63,061 bases of DNA from a virus, in IMG/VR virus record IMGVR_UViG_3300025133_000100, positions 1 to 63,061 of that record. One strand, written 5' to 3'. Below the pieces are notes generated by a model. That model saw only the letters and a list, made by a program, of their open reading frames with translations, did no database searches and was not told the DNA's origin. Both the position numbers and the translations under genes were made by a program. How positions within the stretch are numbered: the stretch's first letter is position 1; each line of letters opens with the position of its first letter. This document shows, piece by piece, positions 40,293 through 48,422 of this stretch.

Positions 40293-42827
40293 ATGGCGAA
40301 AAAGCAGAAACGAAGCTGGTTCGATACACTCGACAAAATCAAGGATCAACGCGATGGTCGCGGCGACCTCTTCGACGAAGCTGCTGGTAACTTCTACAAC
40401 GAAGACCAAGCAACAGAGAGCAACCAGTTCTCCAGCAAGTGGTCACGCAAGCAGTACAAGCTTGACCCCAAAAACGAAAGCAAGTTGGTGATGGACCTTG
40501 CGATGATTCGCAACGCCGTCGTCAACCTTCTACGTGTTCATGGTCTCCCCAGAAACTGCCCGGTTGAATTCGCGCACCTCGGAGAGATCGGAGGGGCCGC
40601 AGCATCTTTCCGCGACATTGGAAAGTGGAAGCAGCCCTTCATCCTGATGGACCTAGTGCCGTTCGAGATTGCCTCCAGTGAGGAGGTTCTCGATCTCTAC
40701 CTTGGCCTAGGTCTCCATGAAGCAGACCACATCCGCGAGACCCGCAAGCTCTTCTTAAAGATGAAGCAGTGGGACGGCACCGAGCCGATTCTTTCGATGT
40801 TCACTGGTCTGTTTGAAGACGAGCGTATCGAAGCCGCAGGGAAGTTGCACTCCCCTGGTTTTGCTCCCTACTACCATGGGATCAAGCGGATCTTCTTCGA
40901 GAAGCGAGAGTTCGGTAGCAGCATCGCCCACTGGGGTGAGGAGCAGCCCGAGGTCAGCCGCATCAACGCTATCTTCTTTGGTTTTATCCGATGCGGATAC
41001 CTGCTAACCAAAGAGATTAAAGAGTGGAAGACTCTCACCAACCACTGCGTCTTCGACGAGCTTCGTGGCATGTTCCCGCACCTCCCTCGCACAGAGGACG
41101 AGGTGATTGAATACGGTCAGAAGATCCATGACTACTACAAGTTCCTGCTGAAGGAATACGACGATCTCCTGGACATGTCTGACGAAGACATTAAGAGCAA
41201 GGTTCAAGGCGAGCAACCAGAAGGACAACCCGAGGGGCAACCTGAAGGCGAAGCTGGCGAAGGTGAAGCCGGTGAGGGTGGTCAAGGTTCCGATGGGGAA
41301 GGTCAAGGCCAAGAGGGTCAAGGTCAAGGTGGTCAAGGTGGCGAGAGCCAGAGCGGTCAAGGTCAGAGCGGTCAAGGCCAAGCCTCCCAAGGTGATGGTC
41401 AAGCCTCCAACGACGATGGCACCGAGGCCCAAGGCCAAGACGCTGCACCTTCCCAAGGTGGAGAGCAACAGCAAGGCGGCAAGCAGAGCCAGCAGAGCCA
41501 GCAGAGCCCCCAGGAGCAAAAAGCTGGTCCTACCTCGGAAGAGATCCAGGATCGCCTAGACGCAGAGCGTAAGGCTCGCAGCAACGCCCAAGCGAAGGAA
41601 GCTACCCAGAAAAGCATCGACGATCTAGTCAAGCAGCACCAGTCTGCTTTGGAGGATTACAAAGATGCTGAGAAGTCGGGTGACTCCTCGCAGGACAGCG
41701 AGAAGAAACGAGCTATCGAAAAGTTCGAGAAGACTCAGAAGAAGCTCAACAAGAAACTCGCTGACTTGGTCGAAGCAGGAATCATGGACGGCAGCTTCAC
41801 CATGCAGGACATGATCCAGATGATGAAGAAGCTAGACGACGTTTCCTCACCGATGGACGCCAAGCAATCTGAAGAGTCGGGTAAGCAAACTGCGAACCGA
41901 GTCGAGCGAGGACCTGATTGGCAACCTGAGAAGGGCTCGTCTCCTGCCGGGACTGTGATCTCTCATCCGCAACCTACGTCTGCTTTGACAGCGAAGTACG
42001 AGAACTACCTCGCTCTGATGCAGCCGCACATCAACCGGATGAAAAAGGTTTTCTCTTACCGAACAGGTAGCCGAAACTTCAACATCACCGAGCAGCCAAA
42101 CGGGCGAATCGACCGACGTAAGCTTCACATGATCAAAGAGGCTCAACTCAAGCACAGAGCCAACCCTGGCTTGAAGAAGCGTGCCTTGCGAATATGCAAG
42201 CAGGAAGTCACAAAGTCGGCCCGAGGGCTCTCTGTGGGCATCCTGCTCGACGAGAGCGGATCTATGGGTTCGTGCTACGACAATCCTAGCATGAGCAGCA
42301 TGGGAAAGGCCGAGTACGCAATGTGCATCGGTGTCCTTCTCCACGAGTGCCTCGTTGGCTTGCCTAGCATCGAGCATGAGATCTACAGCCACACAACCGG
42401 TGGGTGGGGTCGAGGCGGCGGGGACAACGATACGATGTTTACATACCTGTACGGGAAGAACAACCCGCACAAGCATAGCATCGCAGCTTACGATCCCGGC
42501 AGCGGAAACTACGATTACGTGGCGATCAACTGTGCCCGCCATGAGATGAAGAAGTTCTGCAATCCCAAGTTCGAGAAGTTGCTGATCGTTGTCAGCGATG
42601 GTGAGCCCTGCGGCCACTTCGGTGGAATGTCGGCTACGGACGCAACCAAGTTGTCGGTTGACCAGTGCCGCAAGGACGGCTTCCACGTTTTGCAAATCGC
42701 AATCGACGGGGTTCGTAATTCCGACAAGATGTACGGCAAAGAGAACGTCGTCCACTTCGAGGACCTGCCGAACCTGATCGTTAACATGCGGAAGTTCATG
42801 GCTCGCCTGATCCGCAACATTTCGTAA
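40293..42827 (+). CDS. Metallopeptidase-like and VWA domain protein (CobT/ViaA-like partner)
   Basis: 844 residues. The N-terminal domain contains LGLHEADHIRE, an H142-E143-x-x-H146 zinc motif, with a downstream acidic helix (LFEDERIEAA), as in metallopeptidase-like domains of VWA proteins. Residues about 305-410 are a Gln/Gly/Glu-rich linker. A charged coiled coil follows to about 520. The C-terminal VWA domain has the MIDAS motif Asp653-x-Ser-x-Ser (LLDESGSMG) and LLIVVSDGEP. VWA/MoxR pairs act as metal- or protein-remodelling machines; here the set includes SWIM proteins. Substrate unknown. A strong hairpin follows the stop. Confidence 0.75.
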   Translation: MAKKQKRSWFDTLDKIKDQRDGRGDLFDEAAGNFYNEDQATESNQFSSKWSRKQYKLDPKNESKLVMDLAMIRNAVVNLLRVHGLPRNCPVEFAHLGEIGGAAASFRDIGKWKQPFILMDLVPFEIASSEEVLDLYLGLGLHEADHIRETRKLFLKMKQWDGTEPILSMFTGLFEDERIEAAGKLHSPGFAPYYHGIKRIFFEKREFGSSIAHWGEEQPEVSRINAIFFGFIRCGYLLTKEIKEWKTLTNHCVFDELRGMFPHLPRTEDEVIEYGQKIHDYYKFLLKEYDDLLDMSDEDIKSKVQGEQPEGQPEGQPEGEAGEGEAGEGGQGSDGEGQGQEGQGQGGQGGESQSGQGQSGQGQASQGDGQASNDDGTEAQGQDAAPSQGGEQQQGGKQSQQSQQSPQEQKAGPTSEEIQDRLDAERKARSNAQAKEATQKSIDDLVKQHQSALEDYKDAEKSGDSSQDSEKKRAIEKFEKTQKKLNKKLADLVEAGIMDGSFTMQDMIQMMKKLDDVSSPMDAKQSEESGKQTANRVERGPDWQPEKGSSPAGTVISHPQPTSALTAKYENYLALMQPHINRMKKVFSYRTGSRNFNITEQPNGRIDRRKLHMIKEAQLKHRANPGLKKRALRICKQEVTKSARGLSVGILLDESGSMGSCYDNPSMSSMGKAEYAMCIGVLLHECLVGLPSIEHEIYSHTTGGWGRGGGDNDTMFTYLYGKNNPHKHSIAAYDPGSGNYDYVAINCARHEMKKFCNPKFEKLLIVVSDGEPCGHFGGMSATDATKLSVDQCRKDGFHVLQIAIDGVRNSDKMYGKENVVHFEDLPNLIVNMRKFMARLIRNIS

Positions 42828-42832
42828 ACCCT

Positions 42833-42879
42833 GACTGTGCCCCTGAAACTTTACCGCCATTTGGTTCGGGGGCGCAGTC
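42833..42879 (+). terminator. Long hairpin after the VWA gene
   Basis: GACTGTGCCCC pairs with GGGGCGCAGTC over 11 bases (one G-T), followed by CTATTATTAGG instead of a T-run. It may terminate weakly or protect the message end. Confidence 0.5.
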
Positions 42880-42894
42880 CTATTATTAGGAGAA
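42878..42894. repeat. Palindrome containing the next gene's ribosome site
   Basis: TCCTATTATTAGGAGA; the right arm AGGAGA lies a few bases before the ATG at 42899, so hairpin formation would mask it. Confidence 0.55.
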
Positions 42895-42898
42895 GATT

Positions 42899-43009
42899 AT
42901 GGACCTTACACCCGAGCAGATTGCACTTGTACCTCTAGTGACTCTATGCTTAGTAGTTCCCCCTAGCATAGCCTTGATGGTCTACACAGCTTACAGGTGG
43001 GGAGAATAA
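42899..43009 (+). CDS. 36-residue membrane protein
   Basis: MDLTPEQIALVPLVTLCLVV then PPSIALMVYTAYRWGE: one transmembrane helix with a short charged end. RBS AGGAGA at ideal spacing and a stop immediately followed by the next ATG support it despite its size. Function unknown; small phage membrane proteins often act in lysis or host interference. Confidence 0.5.
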   Translation: MDLTPEQIALVPLVTLCLVVPPSIALMVYTAYRWGE

Positions 43010-43243
43010 ATGAGCCTGCTAGATAAGTTCCTCCGCAAGCCGGAGATGGAAACGCTACACGAAGGTCCCACCGTGATGACTCGAATTTGTCCAGTCTGCG
43101 GGGAGCCCAAGCTTAACTCAAAGAACCGGGGAGATCGGATGCACCCTAAGTGCCGGGCAGAGATAGCCAAGCACAGAGAGTACGGAGGGAGCCGCTCAAC
43201 CAACTTCCAATTTGGCCTGGGAGATCCCAGCGTCAAGGACTAG
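43010..43243 (+). CDS. Small zinc-finger protein
   Basis: 77 residues starting MSLLDKFLRKPEMETL. ICPVCGEPKLNSKNRGDRMH followed by PKC gives a C-x2-C ... H-x2-C zinc site. RBS GGGGAG overlaps the end of the membrane protein gene. Role unknown. Confidence 0.55.
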   Translation: MSLLDKFLRKPEMETLHEGPTVMTRICPVCGEPKLNSKNRGDRMHPKCRAEIAKHREYGGSRSTNFQFGLGDPSVKD

Positions 43244-43252
43244 GAGAATCCC

Positions 43253-43552
43253 TTGCAAGAGATTAAGATACGTCTCAACGACGACGAACTTTGGATGCGT
43301 GATGTTATAGATTCCCTCGCACTTCAGATGAATGAGGTGCAAGGATTTAGAACATCTCGCGCCAACATGGCGAAGAACATTTTACGACAGTCACTGGAGA
43401 GGTGGAAGCCTGATGCCGAGGAAGATCGACAACTGGAAGGGAACGCGAGTGAGTGTAACGATCCCGAAGGAACACCAGGACTTTGCGGATGCTCTCCACG
43501 AGATAGTGAAGGGGAGGCAGGCGTTAGGATCTACCGCGAGTCTGAGCAGTGA
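43253..43552 (+). CDS. Ribbon-helix-helix-like protein (first of a tandem pair)
   Basis: 99 residues from TTG after AGGAGAAT. The first 52 residues (IKIRLNDDELWMRDVIDSLA, then RTSRANMAKNILRQSLE) look like a ribbon-helix-helix DNA-binding domain. The last 47 overlap the next gene in another frame and are low quality, so the real product may end earlier by frameshift into the next gene or carry a random tail. Confidence 0.45.
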   Translation: MQEIKIRLNDDELWMRDVIDSLALQMNEVQGFRTSRANMAKNILRQSLERWKPDAEEDRQLEGNASECNDPEGTPGLCGCSPRDSEGEAGVRIYRESEQ

Positions 43553-43745
43553 GCTGTTTAGGATGGCGCTCAACGGATTTAACAACGGCATGCGAGGTGC
43601 CGAACTTGACAACAAACTTTTAAGAGAGCTTAGAGACCATGAAGACAGAAATGCCACGCGAGATGAAGGAGATGTTTGTAGACTTCCTGAAGAAGCAGAA
43701 CGGGGACCTGAAGGTCTTCCAGATGCCGGTGAAGGAGACTGCTGA
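43413..43745 (+). CDS. Ribbon-helix-helix-like protein (second of a tandem pair)
   Basis: 110 residues from the ATG after GGAGAGGTGGAAG. TRVSVTIPKEHQDFADALHE and LGSTASLSSELFRMALNGF form strand-helix-helix as in RHH repressors. The C-terminal third is acidic and overlaps the next gene by 107 bases. With the preceding gene it forms two overlapping RHH-type frames, possibly a heteromeric regulator. Confidence 0.5.
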   Translation: MPRKIDNWKGTRVSVTIPKEHQDFADALHEIVKGRQALGSTASLSSELFRMALNGFNNGMRGAELDNKLLRELRDHEDRNATRDEGDVCRLPEEAERGPEGLPDAGEGDC

Positions 43746-44154
43746 ATTCGTCCGCTTCATGTGGAACGGTTGCCTCTTCCGTTTAACGCTGGACCCCAAC
43801 GAAGACCCTGACGAGTTCCAGGTGATCTGGGCCGACAGCAACGAACGACAAGGCAACGAGTTGTTTGCCAAGTGGTACAAACACCTCGCCCGAATCCAAG
43901 AGCCAAAGGGACAGCCTGAGCGGACGAAAGGGACGACAGAATTCAAGCCACACGAAGGCGTACTTGACATGTCGAACCTGTCGATGCAAGCCAAGCTTTA
44001 TGTCCATGCAGGCTTCACCCCGATGGGTGCAACTATTCTCGAAGACCTTGTCGCCAACGTCGAGCAGACTCAATCCCGAGTCGAAGAATTAGAAAGGATA
44101 TTAAGTGCCTTACTCAATCAAGCTGATGGAGAAGAAGCCATCCCCGGACAGTGA
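43639..44154 (+). CDS. Hypothetical protein
   Basis: 171 residues. A helical start (PREMKEMFVDFLKKQNG), a beta region with FVRFMWNGCLFRLTLDPNED and FQVIWADSNERQGNELFAKW, and a C-terminal coiled coil (ILEDLVANVEQTQSRVEELE). No family recognised. Overlaps both neighbours. Confidence 0.5.
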   Translation: MKTEMPREMKEMFVDFLKKQNGDLKVFQMPVKETAEFVRFMWNGCLFRLTLDPNEDPDEFQVIWADSNERQGNELFAKWYKHLARIQEPKGQPERTKGTTEFKPHEGVLDMSNLSMQAKLYVHAGFTPMGATILEDLVANVEQTQSRVEELERILSALLNQADGEEAIPGQ

Positions 44155-44311
44155 ACCGGTCGTCCACTTTCACGACAGGATCGACGCCGAGGATTATGCC
44201 ACAGATCGCTGGGGTAGCCCCCAGCAATACAGAAGGTTGAAGTGGTGGCATGTCAAAAAAGAGGTTGTGCAGATATGGAAGATAGTCCCCTTAGTAATCC
44301 TAGAAACCTGA
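44105..44311 (+). CDS. Small hypothetical protein
   Basis: 68 residues from a GTG inside the previous gene. It contains VVHFHDRIDAEDYATDRWGS and QQYRRLKWWHVKKEVVQIWK, rich in Trp and basic residues. The next small gene starts within it. Moderate support from coupling only. Confidence 0.4.
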   Translation: MPYSIKLMEKKPSPDSEPVVHFHDRIDAEDYATDRWGSPQQYRRLKWWHVKKEVVQIWKIVPLVILET

Positions 44312-44472
44312 CCAAATGGGTTTGGATAGTAGCCTATAGCGACCATAGAGTAAATAGCTGCTCATGCCTAACGCACTACACACCGCTCAGAAAAAGGATA
44401 GAACAGGGTTACCTGTTAGGCGTTACGTTTACGCCTAGAAAAAACCTCTACTCTTTGAAAGACTATCGATGA
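44275..44472 (+). CDS. Small protein with T-P-R-K-N-L-Y motif
   Basis: 65 residues: NLTKWVWIVAYSDHRVNSCS, a helix (LRKRIEQGYLLG) and a C-terminal VTFTPRKNLYSLKDYR, a divergent member of the PxKxLY family without the final Trp. AAGAGG precedes the ATG. The stop overlaps the next gene start (ATGA). Confidence 0.45.
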   Translation: MEDSPLSNPRNLTKWVWIVAYSDHRVNSCSCLTHYTPLRKRIEQGYLLGVTFTPRKNLYSLKDYR

Positions 44473-45035
44473 ATGATCCCCACGAAGAACTTGTACACCT
44501 CTCTCCCCGCGAGGCTAAACCTAAAGAGCGAAAGTCTCGCCGGGAGCTAGAGGAGGGACGAGAGTTAGCCGAAGAGGATCTGGAGATGGATCACCTCGGC
44601 TTTGACAAACCAGTACCCGCCCCTAAGAAGCCTGTCAACCGATGGGCACTGTTGAAGAGGATTAAAGATGGTGGACCTAACGGACTTGCACTCTCCGACA
44701 TTCGATATTTATACAGCCTTGAAGACCCTCAATCACCTTTCCTACAGGAGCCTCTTGGACTACTGCTCCGGGAAGGATATATACGATCCGTTACCGGGAC
44801 CAGCAGACGCTCACGACTGGTTGGAGTCCTCTACCTTTGCACAGACAAGGGGCTTAACTACGGTAACACAGCGGACGCTCGGGATTACTCAAAAAGGAAG
44901 TCTCCAAGTAAGAGCGGAGATGGCGATGCTGCTAGAGAGGGCAGGGACTTTGGAACACAACCATTCCACCCTTCTGAGAAGAGCCGAGACGACTCTGCGC
45001 CGGTGGCAGAAGAAGAGATGGAATCTAAAGACTAA
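44469..45035 (+). CDS. Hypothetical protein with winged-helix-like middle
   Basis: 188 residues. A highly charged N-terminus (KERKSRRELEEGRELAEEDL), a central winged-helix-like stretch (RWALLKRIKDGGPNGLALSD, then LGLLLREGYIRSV), and an acidic disordered C-terminus. It could bind DNA. The 3' third also encodes another frame, listed separately. Confidence 0.45.
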   Translation: MNDPHEELVHLSPREAKPKERKSRRELEEGRELAEEDLEMDHLGFDKPVPAPKKPVNRWALLKRIKDGGPNGLALSDIRYLYSLEDPQSPFLQEPLGLLLREGYIRSVTGTSRRSRLVGVLYLCTDKGLNYGNTADARDYSKRKSPSKSGDGDAAREGRDFGTQPFHPSEKSRDDSAPVAEEEMESKD

Positions 45036-45132
45036 TCCCTGCATTCCCTGTCGAGAGTTAATAGTGCCACACAAGCAACTTTACACTCCGTTTGAATTAC
45101 GAATCTGGCATTCTCTTTTCGTCGCTCGCTAA
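44920..45132 (+). CDS. Small protein with V-P-H-K-Q-L-Y / Trp tail, overlapping frame
   Basis: 70 residues in a second frame of the preceding gene's 3' end, extending 97 bases past it. It is basic (TLLRRAETTLRRWQKKRW), then CIPCRELIVPHKQLYTPF and ELRIWHSLF, a clear PxKxLY...W tail. The start is uncertain (ATG at 44920 or 44926, after AAGAGCGGAG). The tail motif is the main reason to believe it. Confidence 0.4.
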   Translation: MAMLLERAGTLEHNHSTLLRRAETTLRRWQKKRWNLKTNPCIPCRELIVPHKQLYTPFELRIWHSLFVAR

Positions 45133-45160
45133 AAAAGACCCCTCCCCCTTTATTTTTGAG

Positions 45161-45180
45161 TTCTCCTAATATGCGGAGAA
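45161..45180. repeat. Variant palindrome
   Basis: TTCTCC and GGAGAA arms around TAATATGC, preceded by CCTTTATTTTTGAG. Related to the shared 18-base palindrome; lies in the 124-base gap before the SPFH gene. Confidence 0.45.
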
Positions 45181-45256
45181 ACTGCTCTGGATTCGGCATA
45201 AAAACCACCGATATAATAGGGGACTTAACGGACCCTTTAATCATGGTGGGTAATTT

Positions 45257-45853
45257 ATGGGAGAGCTGTTCCCAGTCCTGACGCGACTCTACGATTTTCT
45301 CGTAATGTTCATCCCACACTTTGTGATCGTGAACACAACGCAGGAAGGTGTAAAGTGGCGATGGGGGTCCAAGGTGCGAGTTGTCAAGCATGACAACGGT
45401 ACTTGGGTCTTCGGTCGAACAGGTATCCACTGGTATTGGCCGGTAGTCACAGACATTCCTACGGTCATCCCCATCAAGCGGCAGACCAAACGACTGCCGA
45501 AGCAGAACCTCACGACCAAGGACGGACTCGTCCTACATCTTCGTGGGGTTCTTATCTATGAAATCTCAGACGTCGAGCAGTTGCTTACGCAGTGCTACGA
45601 CTACGATGATACAGCCGAAGACTTCGCAATTGCGGCTATCTCCCAGGTTATCTCTAACCTCACCTACGAAGAGCTTGTAGGCGATTCTCGGAAGACTGCG
45701 ACCAACCTTGGCAAGAGGCTGAGGGCTGAACTGAAAGAATTTGGAATCAAAGTTATACGTCTGTCGTTGTCGGATTTTGCAAAGGGCGAAACCCTCAACC
45801 ACCTGACAGACTTGGAAAACCCTACGACAATTTCTTCTGCTGAGGACGAGTAA
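45257..45853 (+). CDS. SPFH (stomatin/prohibitin) domain protein
   Basis: 198 residues. The N-terminus is hydrophobic (DFLVMFIPHFVIVNTTQEGV), enough for a membrane hairpin or one helix. The SPFH core follows: VKWRWGSKVRVVKHDNGT, then PVVTDIPTVIPIKRQTKR, LTTKDGLVLHLRGVLIYEI and a final helix with LRAELKEFGIKVIRLSLSD. The family builds membrane scaffolds and controls proteases such as FtsH (HflK/HflC). In a phage it might protect regulators or reorganise host membrane; this is inference. Confidence 0.7.
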   Translation: MGELFPVLTRLYDFLVMFIPHFVIVNTTQEGVKWRWGSKVRVVKHDNGTWVFGRTGIHWYWPVVTDIPTVIPIKRQTKRLPKQNLTTKDGLVLHLRGVLIYEISDVEQLLTQCYDYDDTAEDFAIAAISQVISNLTYEELVGDSRKTATNLGKRLRAELKEFGIKVIRLSLSDFAKGETLNHLTDLENPTTISSAEDE

Positions 45854-45855
45854 TA

Positions 45856-47043
45856 ATGGCCGGTCTAATCGATTTTTGCAATACGGATAAGCAGCGGCTT
45901 ATCATTGAAAAACTAGACAAAATGAGCTATGCGGAAATAGCAAAAGAGGTAGGCGCAAGTACCTCCACGATCAGGGGGTTAGTATCCCGGATCAAAAAGC
46001 GAGCAGCCCTTCAGGGGCACAGCCCTGAACATGACATGACACACACGGTGCCATCAACGCACTATGTTAAGGGCACCTCAACGCTATACGATGAAGACGG
46101 TAACGTCAAGGCCCAGTGGGTAAAATCGTCAGCCGACATGGATCGACTAAAGGAATTCGCTGAAGAATATGCAAAACATGTTTGCCTAGACTTCACCCCT
46201 CTTCCTAAGCGACCTGCCCCCACAAAAAAGGGGATGGTCGCTGACGAGCTGGTCGTCTACCCAATCGGGGACGCCCACATTGGTCTGTACTGCTGGCACG
46301 AGGACGCAGAAGAAGACTGGGACATCGAGATCGCTGACAAGATATTCGCGGAAGGTTTCGACCGACTGATGGAAGCCTCCCCTAAGACCTCTGAGGCAGT
46401 CATCTGCAACCTCGGAGACTGGTTCCACACTGACACCCCTGAGAACGTCACGAGGCGGGGAAAGAATCCCCTGGACGTAGATGGGCGATGGGCGAAGGTC
46501 GCCCGAGTGGGAATCCAGATTATGCGCCGGATGATCGACGCTGCCCTTGAGAAGCATGAGACGGTGACTGTGATCAACGCCATAGGAAACCATGACGAGC
46601 AGACTTCGCAAATGCTCAACCTCTGTCTGGAAGTGGCTTACGAAAAGAATCCAAGAGTCAAGATCGACGTCAGCCCTGATGGTTTTCATTGGTATGAATT
46701 CGGCAACAATCTGATCGGTGTTCACCATGGGCACAAGGTCAAGCCGGAGGCACTCTACAAAGTCATGGCAGAAGACAAGCGAGAGCAGTCTGGGCGATGC
46801 GAACATCGCTACTGGTACACTGGTCACATCCACCACCAGAAAAGGCAAGACGTGGGTGGACAGGTGATAGAATCTTTTCGTACACTGATCCCGCGAGATA
46901 CTTACTCCCACTCACATGGCTACCGATCTAAGCGAGACATCTGCGCGGTTACCCTTCACCGACAACACGGTGAGACCCTTCGCAACTCGCTCCACATCGG
47001 AGCCATCATCGAACAGATTGACAAGGACTTGACAAATGATTGA
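45856..47043 (+). CDS. Metallophosphoesterase with N-terminal helix-turn-helix
   Basis: 395 residues. The first 50 residues form an HTH (MSYAEIAKEVGASTSTIRGL). The calcineurin-like core carries all metal motifs: GDAHIG (Asp139, His141), LGDWFH (Asp188), GNHDE (Asn245-His246-Asp247), VHHGHK and GHIHH (His324, His326). Such proteins occur in many phages next to replication genes and may act as nucleases or phosphodiesterases (SbcD-like). The HTH suggests DNA binding. Confidence 0.75.
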   Translation: MAGLIDFCNTDKQRLIIEKLDKMSYAEIAKEVGASTSTIRGLVSRIKKRAALQGHSPEHDMTHTVPSTHYVKGTSTLYDEDGNVKAQWVKSSADMDRLKEFAEEYAKHVCLDFTPLPKRPAPTKKGMVADELVVYPIGDAHIGLYCWHEDAEEDWDIEIADKIFAEGFDRLMEASPKTSEAVICNLGDWFHTDTPENVTRRGKNPLDVDGRWAKVARVGIQIMRRMIDAALEKHETVTVINAIGNHDEQTSQMLNLCLEVAYEKNPRVKIDVSPDGFHWYEFGNNLIGVHHGHKVKPEALYKVMAEDKREQSGRCEHRYWYTGHIHHQKRQDVGGQVIESFRTLIPRDTYSHSHGYRSKRDICAVTLHRQHGETLRNSLHIGAIIEQIDKDLTND

Positions 47044-47641
47044 AAAGTATGATCTAGCGATCAACAGAACAGGGTGCGAAGACGAAGGTATTATCAGCAT
47101 TCTCTCAGGGGAGTTCCTGAACGTCTTCAACCCTGATCCTGACACCATGAATCTTCTCGACATAGTCTCTGCACTAGCGAAGCTCTGCCGCTTCGGAGGG
47201 CAGTGCGAGAGGTTTTATAGTGTTGCCGAGCATTCGGTGATCGTTGCCCAGGAGGTGAAACTTCGCGGGGGCAATTGGGACACCCAGGTCGCAGCCCTTT
47301 GGCACGACGCAGGCGAAGCCTATATCGGAGACATGTGCCGCCCGATTAAAAACCACCCCTCGATGCAAGCTTTTCGAGAGGTCGAAAATCTTCTGATGGA
47401 TGCCATACTGCGGAAGCTCCCCGTGGATGAAAAAGAGATCGACTGGGAGATCATCAAGGAGTGCGACAACACCGTCTGCCGAGCAGAGGCCGCACTGTTG
47501 ATGAAGGGAAGCGGAGCATGGAAGTGGGAAGGGTGCCAGATGGCAACGTCCTTCGTCCACACGTCACCCACGCAGGTACTCACCCCGCCTCTTGCCGAAG
47601 CATCCTTTTTGGATTTCTGGGGAAAGCTGTTGGTCGCATGA
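47036..47641 (+). CDS. HD-domain phosphohydrolase (YfbR-like nucleotidase)
   Basis: 201 residues. RFYSVAEHSVIVAQEV supplies the first metal His (66), AALWHDAGEAYIGDM the H-D pair (90-91), and IIKECDNTVCRAEAALL the last metal ligand region. This order is typical of 5'-deoxynucleotidases such as YfbR. It probably adjusts nucleotide pools with the kinase gene that follows. Both ends overlap the neighbours. Confidence 0.7.
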   Translation: MIEKYDLAINRTGCEDEGIISILSGEFLNVFNPDPDTMNLLDIVSALAKLCRFGGQCERFYSVAEHSVIVAQEVKLRGGNWDTQVAALWHDAGEAYIGDMCRPIKNHPSMQAFREVENLLMDAILRKLPVDEKEIDWEIIKECDNTVCRAEAALLMKGSGAWKWEGCQMATSFVHTSPTQVLTPPLAEASFLDFWGKLLVA

Positions 47642-48129
47642 AACTTATGATCTGCGGCTACGCCCGCCACGGCAAAGACACCGTTGGGGAACTGCTCGAA
47701 CAAGAACTTGACATAACCTTCGATTCGTCAAGTATGTTCGCCTGCAAACTCTTCCTGTTCGATGCCCTAAAAGTCAAGTATGGCTACAACACTCCACAGG
47801 AAGCCTTCGAGGATCGCGGCAACCATCGCAAGGAATGGTTCGACATGATCTGCGCGTACAACGCCGACGACCCCTCCAGACTCACGCGGGAGATCTTCGC
47901 CCAACACGATATGTACGTGGGGATACGCAACCGCATCGAATTCCTCGACGCCCGCGAGAAGAATCTCTTCGATTTATCGATCTGGGTGGACGCTGCAGAG
48001 CGGAAACCGCCCGAATCCGGCGTCTCAAACACCGTTTCTAAAGATCTTTGCGATATTATTTTGGATAATAATTCGGACGAAAACACCCTAAAACGTAGGG
48101 TCAAACGTCTTGCAGCCTGTCTCCGCTGA
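47638..48129 (+). CDS. Nucleotide kinase (deoxynucleoside monophosphate kinase-like)
   Basis: 163 residues from an ATG overlapping the previous stop. The P-loop is ICGYARHGKDTVGELL near the N-terminus, followed by ACKLFLFDALKVKYGY, RKEWFDMICAYNADDPSRL and a C-terminal FDLSIWVDAAERKPPE region, the order of phage dNMP kinases. It phosphorylates deoxynucleotides for DNA synthesis. The last gene before the early promoter array. Confidence 0.65.
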   Translation: MKLMICGYARHGKDTVGELLEQELDITFDSSSMFACKLFLFDALKVKYGYNTPQEAFEDRGNHRKEWFDMICAYNADDPSRLTREIFAQHDMYVGIRNRIEFLDAREKNLFDLSIWVDAAERKPPESGVSNTVSKDLCDIILDNNSDENTLKRRVKRLAACLR

Positions 48130-48149
48130 AAACTTTCTCGGAATCCCTG

Positions 48150-48178
48150 TTGACGGATGAGATCCCGGTCGATAGATT
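48150..48178 (+). promoter_or_regulatory. Early-type promoter 1
   Basis: TTGACG, 17 bases, TAGATT, then ACTTATATAAGTTAA in the initially transcribed region. Preceded by AAAACTTTCTCGGAATCCC, the conserved upstream element of the array. Drives two small genes and probably the structured RNA. Confidence 0.75.
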
Positions 48179-48222
48179 ACTTATATAAGTTAATCAACGC
48201 AACGCAAACGGGAGACACAAAC

Positions 48223-48411
48223 ATGAGACTTTCCGAAATCAACGACCGACTCGAAGCCGCAATCGTCAACGACAACAAAGCGGAAGTCGAAGCTTGCTTG
48301 GCCGAATACCGCAAGGCAACGCTCGAAATCAAGAAGGCTTACAAGACGATGTGCGACAAGCGGGTGACCCTTGTGCCCGTCACAGCAAAACCAAACGCCC
48401 GATTCAACTAA
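48223..48411 (+). CDS. Small hypothetical helical protein
   Basis: 62 residues from the ATG after ACGGGAGACACAAAC. Two helices (EINDRLEAAIVNDNKAEVEA, then KATLEIKKAYKTM) and a C-terminal TLVPVTAKPNARFN. The VTAKPNA coding segment is repeated at the start of the next gene. Function unknown. Confidence 0.55.
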   Translation: MRLSEINDRLEAAIVNDNKAEVEACLAEYRKATLEIKKAYKTMCDKRVTLVPVTAKPNARFN

Positions 48412-48422
48412 GGAAGAGACCA

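Noticed and set aside
41847-42860. 337-codon antisense frame opposite the VWA gene
   Set aside because: No ribosome site, no recognisable domain; mirrors the codon structure of the real gene on the + strand.
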